36,460 nucleotides of DNA from Bacteroidota bacterium. Its GTDB lineage: Bacteria; Bacteroidota; Bacteroidia; Chitinophagales; Chitinophagaceae. Numbering within the stretch: the stretch's first letter is position 1; each line of letters opens with the position of its first letter. The stretch is taken from contig JAEWAC010000238.1 of the NCBI GenBank assembly GCA_023391895.1, forward strand, positions 1-36,460. The letters are read 5' to 3'. Below, one piece after another: positions 1 to 8,418 of the stretch. The notes below the pieces were generated by a model, which did not search any database, was not told where the DNA came from, and was given only the letters and a program-made list of their open reading frames with translations. The translations under genes and the position numbers were made by a program.

Positions 1-293
1 CTGTCCTGCAGGTCGGCATCCATGGTTATGACCACATCGCCTTGTGCAGCTTTAAAGCCTTCGTTGAGGGCTGCCGATTTGCCATAGTTGCGTTGAAACT
101 TGATGCCTTTGATATTGGGGTTGGACGCTCTGATGCTTTCAATTACTTTCCACGAATCATCTGTGCTGCCATCATCCACCAGTATTACTTCATAGGAATA
201 ATGGTGCTGATCGCAAACCCGCTTGATCCAGTCACACAGTTCAGGTAACGATTCTTCTTCATTGAAAAGAGGAATAACAATTGAAAGATCCAT
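1..293 (-). CDS. Glycosyltransferase family 2, N-terminal part (truncated by window edge)
   Basis: The reverse complement from the ATG at 293 reads MDLSIVIPLFNEEESLPEL, then VILVDDGSTDDSW and MDADLQD. These are the nucleotide-sugar-binding beta strand, the DDGS motif and the DxD metal motif of a GT-A family 2 enzyme of the DPM1/GtrB (polyprenyl-phosphate sugar transferase) type. Only about 97 codons are in the window; such proteins usually run to about 310-320 residues with C-terminal membrane helices, which cannot be seen here. The start codon overlaps the stop of the upstream DUF4199 gene (TAATG), so the two are probably translationally coupled in one operon. The likely role, transfer of a sugar to undecaprenyl phosphate at the inner membrane, follows from the family. 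The sugar is unknown. Confidence 0.9.
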   Translation of the reverse strand, partial: MDLSIVIPLFNEEESLPELCDWIKRVCDQHHYSYEVILVDDGSTDDSWKVIESIRASNPNIKGIKFQRNYGKSAALNEGFKAAQGDVVITMDADLQD

Positions 294-817
294 TATTGTA
301 TTTGTTGTTCAAAAGGATTACTTGGTTTTTTCTTGGTAACGGCGGCGCCCAGCAACGAACCGATGGCACCCACAATCACAAAGGCCAGCATGGTGCCTCC
401 AATGGCAAACACCCAGAAATATTTCTCCATCACTTCTATGGCTTTTTCCGCCTGGTCTTCGTTGTAGTTTTTCTGTTTTTCCATTTCAGTGCGCACCGTT
501 TCTATGGCATTAGCTTTAAAGTCGGGAAAAATAACACTGAACAAAAGCAAAAAACCGATAAAAATAACAGTGTAAACCGCCGTTGCTTTAAAGCCATAGG
601 AAAACAGCTCGCCAAAGGTTACAAAATTGTTCTTTGCTTTGGCATATAAGTTAATGAAGAATACCAACCCGGCTATGATCACCAGGTAGGTAAAGCCGCC
701 GCTGCCAGGATTTGAAGTGCTTTTGGTAAACAGCATCATCACCATTGAAATAATTATGACAATTCCGGCAATCATCAATCCAGCGGCAACATGCGATAAC
801 GGTTTTTTAGCTTCCAT
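293..817 (-). CDS. DUF4199 family membrane protein
   Basis: A 174-residue protein with four hydrophobic segments (about residues 10-30, 42-58, 72-98 and 130-158) separated by short charged loops. The overall layout and the TFGELFSYGFKATAVYT region match the Bacteroidota-specific DUF4199 family. Its biochemical role is unknown. It sits two bases downstream of the dihydroorotase homologue and overlaps the glycosyltransferase by one base, so the three genes look like one transcript. Placement directly before a GT2 enzyme suggests, as inference only, a helper or flippase-like membrane partner for lipid-linked sugar transfer. Confidence 0.85.
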   Translation of the reverse strand: MEAKKPLSHVAAGLMIAGIVIIISMVMMLFTKSTSNPGSGGFTYLVIIAGLVFFINLYAKAKNNFVTFGELFSYGFKATAVYTVIFIGFLLLFSVIFPDFKANAIETVRTEMEKQKNYNEDQAEKAIEVMEKYFWVFAIGGTMLAFVIVGAIGSLLGAAVTKKKPSNPFEQQIQ

Positions 818-819
818 TT

Positions 820-2091
820 CTATAATTCTTGGTTCAAAATTACTCTGTCTTTATTAATTATACCTAACGGCTTGCCTTTTAGTGTGTAATTGACGAAAGG
901 CGTATTCCTGCTTTTGGAGTGGATGTACACTTCTTTAAAAGTCCATGCCGATTCCATTAAAAACAGAGTTAAGGCCGCCGGTTCGTTTACATTAATGGTT
1001 GCGGGAGGTAAGCCCATGATGGTGCGTGGGTTGATAGAAAAAAGCTCAACTAACCGTGTAGCCGATAGTTGTGGCAGGGCTGAGGTTACTACGCCAAAGC
1101 TGGTTTGCAGGCCCAGCATGCCGTTTTTAGCGTACTCAAATTCCACCAGTTTTTCATCCACATTTTGCGGCAGGTGGTGCGATGCAATGGCATCCACAAT
1201 TCCTTCTTTTACAGCGGCCTGCAGGGCAGCCCGGTCTTCCTGGGTGCGCAGGGGCGGGTTTACTTTCAGGTTGGTATCGTACTCTTTCAAATCCTCATCA
1301 CAAAACAGCAGGTGGTAGGGGGTAACTGAGCAGGTAACCCGTATGCCTTCTTTTTTGGCTTGTGCAATCAGTTGGATCGCCTTGGCTGTGGAAACGCCGG
1401 TAAAATGAATTTTGGATTCGGTATATTTTGCCAGTTCAATATCGCGTACGATCATCAGCTCTTCTGCAATGGCCGGTTTGCCGGGAAGTCCCAACCGGGT
1501 TGACAACACGCCTTCGTGCATGAGGCCGTTGGGGTTGATGGATTTATCGTCCGGCAACTGAATAATAGTAGCATCAATGGCTTTTAAATACTGTAGTGCT
1601 TTCAGCAGCAGACCTGCATTTTGGACCGTGTTCAACCCATCGCTAAAAGCAACGGCGCCAGTCTGGTACATATCGTACATTTCGGCCAGTTCTTTGCCCT
1701 CGCCATTTTTGGTAATGGCACCTATGGGATGAACCGTAACCGGCAAAACTTTGCTTTTATGTACGATGTATTCAACGCTTGCTTTATTATGTAAAAAAGG
1801 AGCGGTATTGGGTAGCACCATTACATCGGTATATCCGCCTGCAGCCGCGGCTGCCGCCCCGGTTTCCAGCGTTTCTTTGTACTCATAGCCGGGGTCGCAA
1901 AAGTGGGCAAACGTATCCATCCAGCCGGGTGATACGCATAAACCTTCCACCTGAATGACCTGGTCAAAATTTTCTGCTGAAGTGGACCCGATAGATGCGA
2001 TGTTGCCGTTTTGAATAAATATATCGGCAATCTGGTTGTGATAGGGCGAGTTTGGGTCAATAATTTGGGCCTGCCGTAATAAAATATTCAT
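820..2091 (-). CDS. Dihydroorotase homologue with degenerate metal site (PyrC'-like)
   Basis: A 423-residue cyclic amidohydrolase of the class I dihydroorotase type. The fold signatures are present: SPGWMDTFAHFCDPG near 54-68, LPNTAP near 93, GLPGKPAIAEE near 201, VNPPLRTQEDRAAL near 277. The metal ligands are largely lost. The usual HxH is F61-x-H63 and the Arg before D/E-P-G is C65. The His of the HAED-type motif is L in QLPDDKS. The His before VST is Gly (HFTGVST). The catalytic Asp of TDHAPH is His (IASHHLPQ). This is the pattern of non-catalytic dihydroorotase paralogues, such as the PyrC' subunits that support aspartate transcarbamoylase in some bacteria. I therefore expect no hydrolase activity and do not assign pyrC. 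It is the first gene of the DUF4199-GT2 operon. Confidence 0.88.
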   Translation of the reverse strand: MNILLRQAQIIDPNSPYHNQIADIFIQNGNIASIGSTSAENFDQVIQVEGLCVSPGWMDTFAHFCDPGYEYKETLETGAAAAAAGGYTDVMVLPNTAPFLHNKASVEYIVHKSKVLPVTVHPIGAITKNGEGKELAEMYDMYQTGAVAFSDGLNTVQNAGLLLKALQYLKAIDATIIQLPDDKSINPNGLMHEGVLSTRLGLPGKPAIAEELMIVRDIELAKYTESKIHFTGVSTAKAIQLIAQAKKEGIRVTCSVTPYHLLFCDEDLKEYDTNLKVNPPLRTQEDRAALQAAVKEGIVDAIASHHLPQNVDEKLVEFEYAKNGMLGLQTSFGVVTSALPQLSATRLVELFSINPRTIMGLPPATINVNEPAALTLFLMESAWTFKEVYIHSKSRNTPFVNYTLKGKPLGIINKDRVILNQEL

Positions 2092-2169
2092 GAGCAGCGA
2101 AGATAATTGTTGTTTAGATTTCTCTGTTAAACATTTAATGCTTAATTTTGCAATCCCAATTCAAAAGTT

Positions 2170-2243
2170 CGGGACGTAGCGCAGTCCGGTAGCGTACAAG
2201 CATGGGGTGCTTGGGGTCGCTGGTTCGAATCCAGTCGTCCCGA
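2170..2243 (+). tRNA. tRNA-Pro (anticodon GGG)
   Basis: A full cloverleaf can be drawn. The acceptor stem is CGGGACG with CGTCCCG and discriminator A, and the T arm is GCTGG-TTCGAAT-CCAGT. The anticodon stem CAAGC/GCTTG encloses the loop ATGGGGT, which places GGG at positions 34-36. CCA is not encoded. It is followed at once by a rho-independent terminator. Its sequence is close to the tRNA-Pro(CGG) that the mobile element occupies 0.8 kb away. Confidence 0.96.
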
Positions 2244-2252
2244 CGAACGAAG

Positions 2253-2283
2253 GCTCTGATCTAAATAGGTCAGAGCTTTTTTT
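2253..2283 (+). terminator. Rho-independent terminator of tRNA-Pro(GGG)
   Basis: GCTCTGATC and GGTCAGAGC form a nine-pair stem (one G-T pair) with a six-base loop, followed by seven T residues. It lies 10 bases after the tRNA. Confidence 0.9.
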
Positions 2284-2491
2284 ATGCTTTATCAGGTCCT
2301 GACATAACACCAGTTACAGGGAAGATGCGCCAAGAGCTGTTCCTTTAAACGGCTCAACAGTATTTAATAATACGATACCTGATGGCCATCATTGTAAACG
2401 TTTTGCGAAGGCTGTATCTTATCTTGTTCCATTTGATAAACGGCCAGCCTTGAAAACTGTATTTTCTTCACATTTTAAAAAGGAGGCTGCT

Positions 2492-2809
2492 ATGTTTGTT
2501 CGTCTCACACACCTGAAATTTTTGCCGGAACACCTTAACGACATCAAGAAGATTTATAAAGATGAAGTGATACCGGTGGTAAAAAAGCAAAAAGGAAACC
2601 AGAAAGTAATGCTGCTGGAGCCGCTGGACAAATCAGAAGATTTCATTTCGATCACGGAATGGAAAACCAAAGCGGATGCAGAAATTTATGAATCCAGTGG
2701 CACCTACCGTAAGCTAGTGGATAAAATACGGCATTTGCTCACCAAAGAGCCGGTTTTAAAAACCTATCAGGTAGAAGTAATTAGCGAAATGGCTGCAACC
2801 GTAAAATAA
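2492..2809 (+). CDS. ABM-fold (antibiotic biosynthesis monooxygenase-like) small protein
   Basis: From ATG 2492 this is about 105 residues: MFVRLTHLKFLPEHLNDI, then VKKQKGNQKVMLLEPLDKS and ISITEWKTKADAE. This is the ferredoxin-like dimeric alpha/beta-barrel pattern of ABM-domain proteins (beta strand, helix, VKKQKGN turn, then xxISITEW strand). The frame could open at 2450, but the 2492 ATG has a strong AAGGAGG seven bases upstream, unusual in this phylum, so I choose it. Members include heme-degrading and quinone-type oxygenases and many of unknown role; no substrate can be named. It stands alone between two tRNA-Pro genes, on the original chromosome just outside the element. Confidence 0.75.
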   Translation: MFVRLTHLKFLPEHLNDIKKIYKDEVIPVVKKQKGNQKVMLLEPLDKSEDFISITEWKTKADAEIYESSGTYRKLVDKIRHLLTKEPVLKTYQVEVISEMAATVK

Positions 2810-2852
2810 ACAGGTGATTGCAACACCTGTACTTACGGACGCTTTCATGGAT

Positions 2853-2890
2853 TATACCCTGTGTTTTCAGGTTTGAAAATACAGGGTATA
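2853..2890 (+). terminator. Long hairpin after the ABM gene, possible bidirectional terminator
   Basis: TATACCCTGT pairs with ACAGGGTATA and the inner TTTTC pairs with GAAAA, giving an almost continuous 15-16 pair stem around a short loop. It is followed by ATTTTCT, a weak T tail. It lies between the ABM gene and the attL tRNA fragment, so it could end ABM transcription. Confidence 0.55.
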
Positions 2891-2958
2891 ATTTTCTGCT
2901 TCATGTTATCGATTACAAATTCAGGAATATTTTATTTATTTGCAGTGATTTTCTACCC

Positions 2959-3006
2959 CTCGGGATGTAGCGCAGCCCGGTAGCGCGCTTCGTTCGGGAC
3001 GAAGAG
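2959..3006 (+). repeat. attL: 5' half of tRNA-Pro(CGG)
   Basis: Identical over 48 bp to 12802-12849. It starts two bases before the tRNA and ends after the anticodon stem (GACGAAGAG). To its right the sequence departs from the tRNA, so this copy is a non-functional half gene. It keeps the original chromosomal upstream sequence, and presumably the native tRNA promoter. Confidence 0.93.
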
Positions 3007-3097
3007 ATGAAATTCCTACTATTCTTCAACTCCTTGGCTTTCAATCGTTAATGCTTTTTTTTACGATGTGCCTTATTGTGATCCGCTGAAATTAAAC

Positions 3098-3120
3098 TTT
3101 GGGTCGCAAATGGGTCGCAA
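3098..3120 (+). repeat. Left doubled GGGTCGC repeat, candidate integrase arm site
   Basis: Two direct copies of TGGGTCGCA spaced by one helical turn (10 bp from start to start). The right end has the same doublet in the same orientation at 12741-12762. Paired short repeats inside both att cores are typical of arm-type binding sites of tyrosine integrases. This doublet overlaps the probable integrase start codon at 3110. Confidence 0.6.
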
Positions 3121-4252
3121 AAATTTAAAGGGTTCAGTAAGCATTGATAGGGACAAAAACATGATAAGGCTGCGCTGGCGTTATCTGGCCAAAAGATACT
3201 CCCTCAACCTTTTTTCCTATAGCAAGGCAAATTTACTACAGGCCAAAATGGTGGCTTTGATGATCGAGCATGACATGGTGACAGATGCTTTTGATGTTAC
3301 GCTGAACAGGTATAGGAAAAATGACACTAGTGCCAAAACTAAAGAGAAATCGATTGTTGAACATTTCGAGCATTGGGCCAATGCCTATAGAAATATGGAC
3401 TGTGACCGTCACGTCCATTATAATGCAACTCGCAATATGATACGACGCTGGGGCGCATTTGACACCAGCGAGGTTGTTCCAAAATTGAACAGTGAAAATT
3501 TTAATGAACGCACTTACAATCTTCGACTTTCCATGTTGAAGAGCTTTTTTGCCTGGTTGGTAAAGCAAAAAGTCATAACCAGCAACCCGGTTGAAGATGT
3601 GCGGCCTAAAAAAGTAAAAAGAAAGACCAATCCAACCCGGAAGCCCTTCACCGAAGGTGAGATCAGCAGGATCCTGCATGCCTTTAAATATAATACCTGC
3701 TGCCCGGCTAGTTCCAGGTATGATCATGTCCATTATTATGCCTTTGTCTACTTTATTTTCAGCACCGGTGTCCGGAATGCAGAAGCCATTGGGTTAAGGG
3801 TAAAATCCATTCAACTAGAAAAGAATCTTATTGAAATTTCGGAAGTACTGGCGCGATCCCTGAAAGGAACCAATGCGGCTGCCAGAATTCGCAAAGAGAC
3901 CAAGAATGGTAAAACCGGGCAGTTGCCACTCACTAAAGATCTGTCCTTAGTACTAAAGCCCTTAATACAAAATAAGAAGGAAGATGACCTGGTGTTTCTT
4001 TCTTATAACGGTTTAGCTATTGATGATCATAACTTCCAGCGCAGGGTTTTCAAGCCCATTTTGAAATCATTGGGCATTGAGGAAAGGGTGCTCTATGCTT
4101 TCAGGCATACCTTCAGCAGCAGGTGCATGGAAAGTGGTTTAACGCCATTAGAAACTGCTTTTTTATTAGGCAATAATCCGGAAACAGCATTAAGGAACTA
4201 TACACACCAGATTAACCTACCTGAAAAGCTCCCATCAATAAAGACTCCTTAA
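3110..4252 (+). CDS. Tyrosine recombinase / phage-type integrase
   Basis: About 380 residues from ATG 3110 (the frame also opens at GTG 3068, giving 394). An N-terminal arm-binding-like region (KGSVSIDRDKNMIRLRWRY) is followed by an SAM-like core-binding domain (about 75-165, with NLRLSMLKSFFAWLVKQKV) and a C-terminal catalytic domain. Catalytic residues are visible: Arg in FSTGVRNAEAIGL, Lys in the beta-hairpin TKNGKTGQLPL, HxxR-type box YAFRHTFSSR, and the late LLGNNPETALRNYTH with Tyr nucleophile. All expected residues seem present, so the enzyme may be active. It lies 100 bp from attL, as usual for tRNA-integrating elements. I chose 3110 because homologous arm domains usually begin close to this point. 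The GGGTCGC doublet overlaps this start, which would allow self-repression. Confidence 0.93.
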   Translation: MGRKNLKGSVSIDRDKNMIRLRWRYLAKRYSLNLFSYSKANLLQAKMVALMIEHDMVTDAFDVTLNRYRKNDTSAKTKEKSIVEHFEHWANAYRNMDCDRHVHYNATRNMIRRWGAFDTSEVVPKLNSENFNERTYNLRLSMLKSFFAWLVKQKVITSNPVEDVRPKKVKRKTNPTRKPFTEGEISRILHAFKYNTCCPASSRYDHVHYYAFVYFIFSTGVRNAEAIGLRVKSIQLEKNLIEISEVLARSLKGTNAAARIRKETKNGKTGQLPLTKDLSLVLKPLIQNKKEDDLVFLSYNGLAIDDHNFQRRVFKPILKSLGIEERVLYAFRHTFSSRCMESGLTPLETAFLLGNNPETALRNYTHQINLPEKLPSIKTP

Positions 4253-4365
4253 TAGCACAAAGTGACATACCTAAAATAAACAGTTATTGCCAATTATTAC
4301 CACCAGGAAAAAGTTACGGTTAGCTTACCGTCAATAATCACTTGTACCAAATAATAAATTCAAAA

Positions 4366-4650
4366 ATGGAAAAAAAGTATCTTTTTCTCGCATCCAGGGA
4401 AATTGTCAGCATCACCCCACAAGGAAGTAACAGGCAATTCAAAAACATCAACAGAAGGGGCCTGGGCTGTTGAAGGGACCATACCTGAAAAGGATGGTTC
4501 GAATGAGCCTATGACCCGCACTAAAGTGGACATACCTAAAAATGGCACAAGGCTGTGAAACGGCTGCTTCTGGAAGAGGACAAGTCCTTTAAGGCATACC
4601 TGTTGGATCTGATAAAAAAGGACCTCGAAAATCGTGGTATGGATATTTAG
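4366..4650 (+). pseudogene. Broken ribbon-helix-helix-like small gene
   Basis: Read through two single-base indels in A runs (the A7 at 4370-4376 and the A5 at 4538-4542), the stretch encodes one protein of about 94 residues. A low-complexity N half (ASPHKEVTGNSKTSTEGA) is followed by MTRTKVDIPK, then WHKAVKRLLLEEDKSFKAY and LLDLIKKDLENRGMDI. The pattern K-V-D-I-P, helix, D-K-S-F-K-A-Y, helix resembles CopG/Arc-type ribbon-helix-helix DNA-binding proteins found with plasmid partition or antitoxin loci. As the sequence stands it is split over two frames. Sequencing errors in homopolymers are an alternative explanation. Confidence 0.5.
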
Positions 4651-4909
4651 TAGGGAAGCATACTTCCTGCTTTGTCTATAATAGGCCCATAATAAAGTGC
4701 TTTGGTATTTGCCGGGCACTTTTAATTTCTTCTTTACACGTATGGGAACAAATATCTGCTTTGATTGTCCAGTCAGTTGGCACTGCCGCTAATTAGAAGT
4801 GAATAATTGTTAATGGGTAAATAATGACGAACTGGAATACGCTTAATTTCACTTTCGGGGTAAAACGTATTATCCTATAGTCGAAACAAATAGTGTTGGC
4901 AGGTGGATA

Positions 4910-5247
4910 CTATTTATGACCAGCATCCCTTGTATCCGATCCGTGCGCCGGAATTGATCCTCCTCCTAATGGTAAAAGAATAGTAAAGGAAGAGCCTTCT
5001 CTCTCTCTGCTTGAAACAGTGATGGAGCCTATGTGGTTGGCAACAATTTCTTTCACAAGGGCAAGGCCAATGCCTAAGCCCCTGGTGTCAATGTTTAACT
5101 TTTTGAACAAGCGGAAAATCTGATCCTTTTATTTTTCCGGAAAGCCTTTGCCATTATCCGAATAGGTGATGCGGTGGTGTTCGCTATAATGAAAATGATC
5201 AGGCAGGCTTTTAAAATGATTGGGCTTTGTAATTGCATGTCCGTTTT
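4910..5247 (-). pseudogene. Histidine kinase C-terminal (HATPase) fragment
   Basis: On the minus strand the sequence encodes RITYSDNGKGFPEK, a TAA stop, KDQIFRLFKKLNI, then RGLGIGLALVKEIVANHIG and SSFTILLP. This is the DNGxGF (G1) box, F box, GLGIGLAL (G2) box and terminal strand of a HATPase_c domain. An internal stop interrupts it and the rest of the kinase is missing. The intact kinase starts its own stop 17 bases upstream at 5264. The two HATPase sequences differ strongly, so this is a relic of a different kinase rather than a recent copy. Confidence 0.8.
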
Positions 5248-5263
5248 GTATTTCTAAGGGCCT

Positions 5264-7708
5264 TTATGGGTGATCCGGTAAGAAGATTTCAAATAAAGCT
5301 CCTGCATTTTCATAGCCTGTGGCCTTGATCGTTCCCTTGTGCAGCTCAATAATCTTTTTAACGATGGCCAGTCCTACACCGGTGCCCTCGTATTTATCGC
5401 GGGTGTGCAGCCGGTGAAAGATGTCAAAGATCCGCTCAGCCTGTTCCTGCTTAAAGCCTATGCCATTATCCCGATAAGAAATCCAGTATCCCTTTTTCCC
5501 CTCTACATGGGACCTTTCAGCCCTGATGTGGATCTCTGGGGCGCGTTCTGTTAGAGAGAATTTTAGCGAGTTGCTGATCAAATTTTGAAATACCTGACCC
5601 AACTGCAGGGGAATGCCTTCAATAGTAGGCAATGTATCTACGTGAATTGAAGCCCCTTTTTCACGAATGGGAATTTCCAGATCCTCAATAATCTGGTGCA
5701 GTAAGTGATTCAAATCAACCGCTTCTAACTGGACACCTCCATGCGACAGTCGGGAAAAGGAAAGCAGGTCATCTATGAGCCTTGCCATGCGGGCCGAAGA
5801 GTTGATGATGCTGTTTAAGTATCGCTCAGAGGTTGGATTGAGGTTTTCCTGAAGCAAATCGTGGAGCATGCGGCTGAAAATGGAAATTTTGCGCACCGGC
5901 TCTTTTAAGTCATGGCTGGCCACAGAGGCAAACTGCATCAGTTCATAATTGCTTTTTTCCAGTTCCAAGGTGCGCTCCCTTACTTTTTCTTCCAGCAGCT
6001 GCATGGCCTGCCGTTCTTTGGTGTGCAGTTCTTCCTGCAGTCTCTTCTCTTCAGTGATGTCTCGGGCCTCAATCACGGTGCCAATGTGCCGGCCGTTTTC
6101 CAAAATAGGGCTAGCTGAAAAGGCAATCGGATAAAAATGTCCGTCTTTGTGAATAAAGACCTCTTCGCCCTGAGTATTGCTTTTTGTGATCAAAGAACGG
6201 CCAATAGGGCACTCTTCTATGGGAAAGTGCCGCCCATCAGGATGGGTGTGGTGCACGTAATAGTGCAGGGGCTTGTCCTGCAGCTCACTTATGCGATAAC
6301 CGGTCATCTTTTCTGCTGCCGGATTCATGTAGGTGCACACCTGACGTTCATCTTGCAGAAGAAGGGCCTGCTGGGTATTGTTGGTGATGGTTTGGAGCAG
6401 CACGCTTTGGCTTTCCAGCTTTTGTTCAGCTACTTTTCGCTCAGTGATGTCGGTTACTGAACCGGCATAGCCAGCAAATTTGCCTTCTTTATTTATGTAG
6501 GGGGTTCCATGGGAGGAGCACCAGCGGATTTCGCCGTTTCTTTTTTTAATGCGGAAGTCGGCTGCAAAATTCTTTCGGGTATCAAATGCGCTGAGAAAGG
6601 CCTCACGTACACTGTCTCTGTCTTCTTCAATCACCGCGTTGAGCCAGCCCGCATCCAATTGCTCTTTTAGTCCGCCGCCGACCCAGTCCAACCATGTTTG
6701 GTTCAGGAAAATGTTCCCGCCTTCGCTATTGGTCATCCAAAGGGCAGCAGGAGAGGCATTGGTGATCGTTTGGGTGAAGGCTTCACTTTGCTCAAGGGCC
6801 TCTTCTGTTTTTTTAGTTGAAGAAACGTCCCGCGACGCCGAGAGCACATGGGGCTTGCCCCGGTAGATGAATTGAGTGCCTCTGAACTCCACCTCAATGT
6901 GCGATCCGTCTTTTTTTATGCGGGTATGTACGCCTGAATACTCCCTACCGGAAAAAGCGATTTCCTTGAGTGTGTTAAAGTCCTTTGGACATTTAAAGAA
7001 CTTATGGGCATTGGTGCCAATCAACTCCTCATAGCTGTAGCCATAGATCTGGCAGGCCGAGGGGTTAGCTTCTACAATGAAGCCGTTTTCATCATAAATA
7101 ATGAGCGAGTCAGAGGTGGCGTTAAAAATGCTCTGGTACTGTTCTTTTTGTTCCTGCAGCTTTTTTTCAATGCCCTTTTTCTCTTCAAAGAGGCGGGCAT
7201 TAGTCATGGCAATAGCAGCCTGCAGCGCGACGCCCTCGATCAGTCGTTCGGAGTCCTCGGTAAAGACCCCCACATCCGAGTGGCCGAAAAACAAGCCTCC
7301 GATGGCTTCCTTGGTTACCGGTGAAACAACGGGAACAGCCAAATAACTTCTAACTGACAGGTGGCCCTTGGGCATGCCATTATAAGGTGGGTTTTGACCA
7401 TAATGGGGTTGCTGGGTGACATCGTCATAGCGTACGGTTCCCTGCGCTAAAAAGGTTGGGGCAAAAATTTTGGTGTTGCGCGGCATGGGAAACTTGGAAA
7501 AGGCTTCCTTGGGTACTCCGGAAATGGTATAGAGCACAAAGGATTCCCCGCTATGGTTGATAACATTATAAAAGAAGGCGCCAAACTGGGCACCCACCAG
7601 CTCGGTGCCAATGTCGGTCACTCGCTGGACGACGGTTTCCAGATCGACTTCCGAAGTGATGGCTTTGCCGGTTTCCAGCAACAGCTCAAAAATGGTTTTC
7701 GTATGCAA
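5264..7708 (-). CDS. Hybrid-sensing histidine kinase (GAF-PAS-PAS-PAS-HisKA-HATPase)
   Basis: 814 residues with no membrane segment, so a cytoplasmic sensor. A GAF domain (about 10-175) is followed by three PAS domains: about 185-298 (ANPSACQIYGYSYEELIG), 303-428 and 432-555 (NPAAEKMTGYRISELQ). A coiled linker (555-590) leads to HisKA with the phospho-acceptor H599 in ASVASHDLKEP. HATPase_c follows with the N box (QVFQNLISNSLKF, about 706-718), G1 DNGIGF (747-752) and G2 GTGVGLA (775-781). All catalytic boxes are present. The ligands of GAF and PAS are unknown; a heme-, flavin- or tetrapyrrole-type cofactor cannot be assigned. A single-domain response regulator diverges from it 136 bp away and is the likely phosphate partner. 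Confidence 0.93.
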   Translation of the reverse strand: MHTKTIFELLLETGKAITSEVDLETVVQRVTDIGTELVGAQFGAFFYNVINHSGESFVLYTISGVPKEAFSKFPMPRNTKIFAPTFLAQGTVRYDDVTQQPHYGQNPPYNGMPKGHLSVRSYLAVPVVSPVTKEAIGGLFFGHSDVGVFTEDSERLIEGVALQAAIAMTNARLFEEKKGIEKKLQEQKEQYQSIFNATSDSLIIYDENGFIVEANPSACQIYGYSYEELIGTNAHKFFKCPKDFNTLKEIAFSGREYSGVHTRIKKDGSHIEVEFRGTQFIYRGKPHVLSASRDVSSTKKTEEALEQSEAFTQTITNASPAALWMTNSEGGNIFLNQTWLDWVGGGLKEQLDAGWLNAVIEEDRDSVREAFLSAFDTRKNFAADFRIKKRNGEIRWCSSHGTPYINKEGKFAGYAGSVTDITERKVAEQKLESQSVLLQTITNNTQQALLLQDERQVCTYMNPAAEKMTGYRISELQDKPLHYYVHHTHPDGRHFPIEECPIGRSLITKSNTQGEEVFIHKDGHFYPIAFSASPILENGRHIGTVIEARDITEEKRLQEELHTKERQAMQLLEEKVRERTLELEKSNYELMQFASVASHDLKEPVRKISIFSRMLHDLLQENLNPTSERYLNSIINSSARMARLIDDLLSFSRLSHGGVQLEAVDLNHLLHQIIEDLEIPIREKGASIHVDTLPTIEGIPLQLGQVFQNLISNSLKFSLTERAPEIHIRAERSHVEGKKGYWISYRDNGIGFKQEQAERIFDIFHRLHTRDKYEGTGVGLAIVKKIIELHKGTIKATGYENAGALFEIFLPDHP

Positions 7709-7844
7709 GAGTATAGGTATTAAGGGTTTAAGGGCCCCTAAGTTATCAAACCTCTACTTGGAGGCGCTCAATTTCTAGTGAAAATTGCTTGATAGGGCTC
7801 AATAACCTGGTTTCCATCTATTTTTACACAATTAAAATACCACG

Positions 7845-8282
7845 ATGCCACAAGACAAAACCTTACACATTTTACTGGTGGATGATGATGCCACGGATCG
7901 CGAACTGTTCGTCGATGCAATAGGTTTTGCCGGAAAGAAGTACGTTGTGTCTGAGGCGGGAAATGGGGAAGAAGCCCTCAATTATTTAAATGCAGCTGTC
8001 AGGCTGCCTGACCTGATCATTCTAGATTTGAACATGCCGGTCAAAGACGGGCGGCAGACGCTAAAGGAATTGAAGCAGCATGAGGTGTTTCGCCGCCTTC
8101 CGGTGTGTATTATGTCTACTTCCAGTGCCGCCTTTGACGTTGCAGAGGCGTATGACAGTGGAGCCAATTTATTTTTGGTCAAACCCTTTGACTTCAAGGA
8201 ATTGATGGAGATGCTCTCCAGCCTGCTCACCCTTTTTAATAAATACGTGACCCTGTCCAATATCTCATTTATGAAGGTGTAA
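7845..8282 (+). CDS. Single-domain response regulator (CheY/Rcp1-like)
   Basis: 145 residues, essentially one receiver domain. The acidic pair D13-D14 lies in LLVDDDATDRE, the phospho-acceptor D61 in IILDLNMPVKDG, S91/T92 in CIMSTSSA, and K113 in FLVKPFDFKELM. There is no output domain. The linker lengths and NMPVKDGRQTLKELK resemble the Rcp1 class that pairs with GAF/PAS kinases. It is transcribed divergently from the kinase at 5264-7708; the 136-bp space probably holds both promoters. Output is probably through protein contact or a phosphorelay. Confidence 0.93.
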   Translation: MPQDKTLHILLVDDDATDRELFVDAIGFAGKKYVVSEAGNGEEALNYLNAAVRLPDLIILDLNMPVKDGRQTLKELKQHEVFRRLPVCIMSTSSAAFDVAEAYDSGANLFLVKPFDFKELMEMLSSLLTLFNKYVTLSNISFMKV

Positions 8283-8418
8283 GGACACCTGCCACCAGGG
8301 AACAAGAACCAACATCTCGCCTGCATTGCCTTTTTACTAACCATCCATTCTCATGCATTTTTAAAGAGGAAGCTGCATATTTGTATACTATAGACAACCA
8401 AAGCTAATTTGCCCCTAC

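Noticed and set aside
7709..7844. A named operator between the histidine kinase and response regulator genes
   Set aside because: Divergent promoters are expected, but no clear inverted repeat or exact TAnnTTTG pair is visible.
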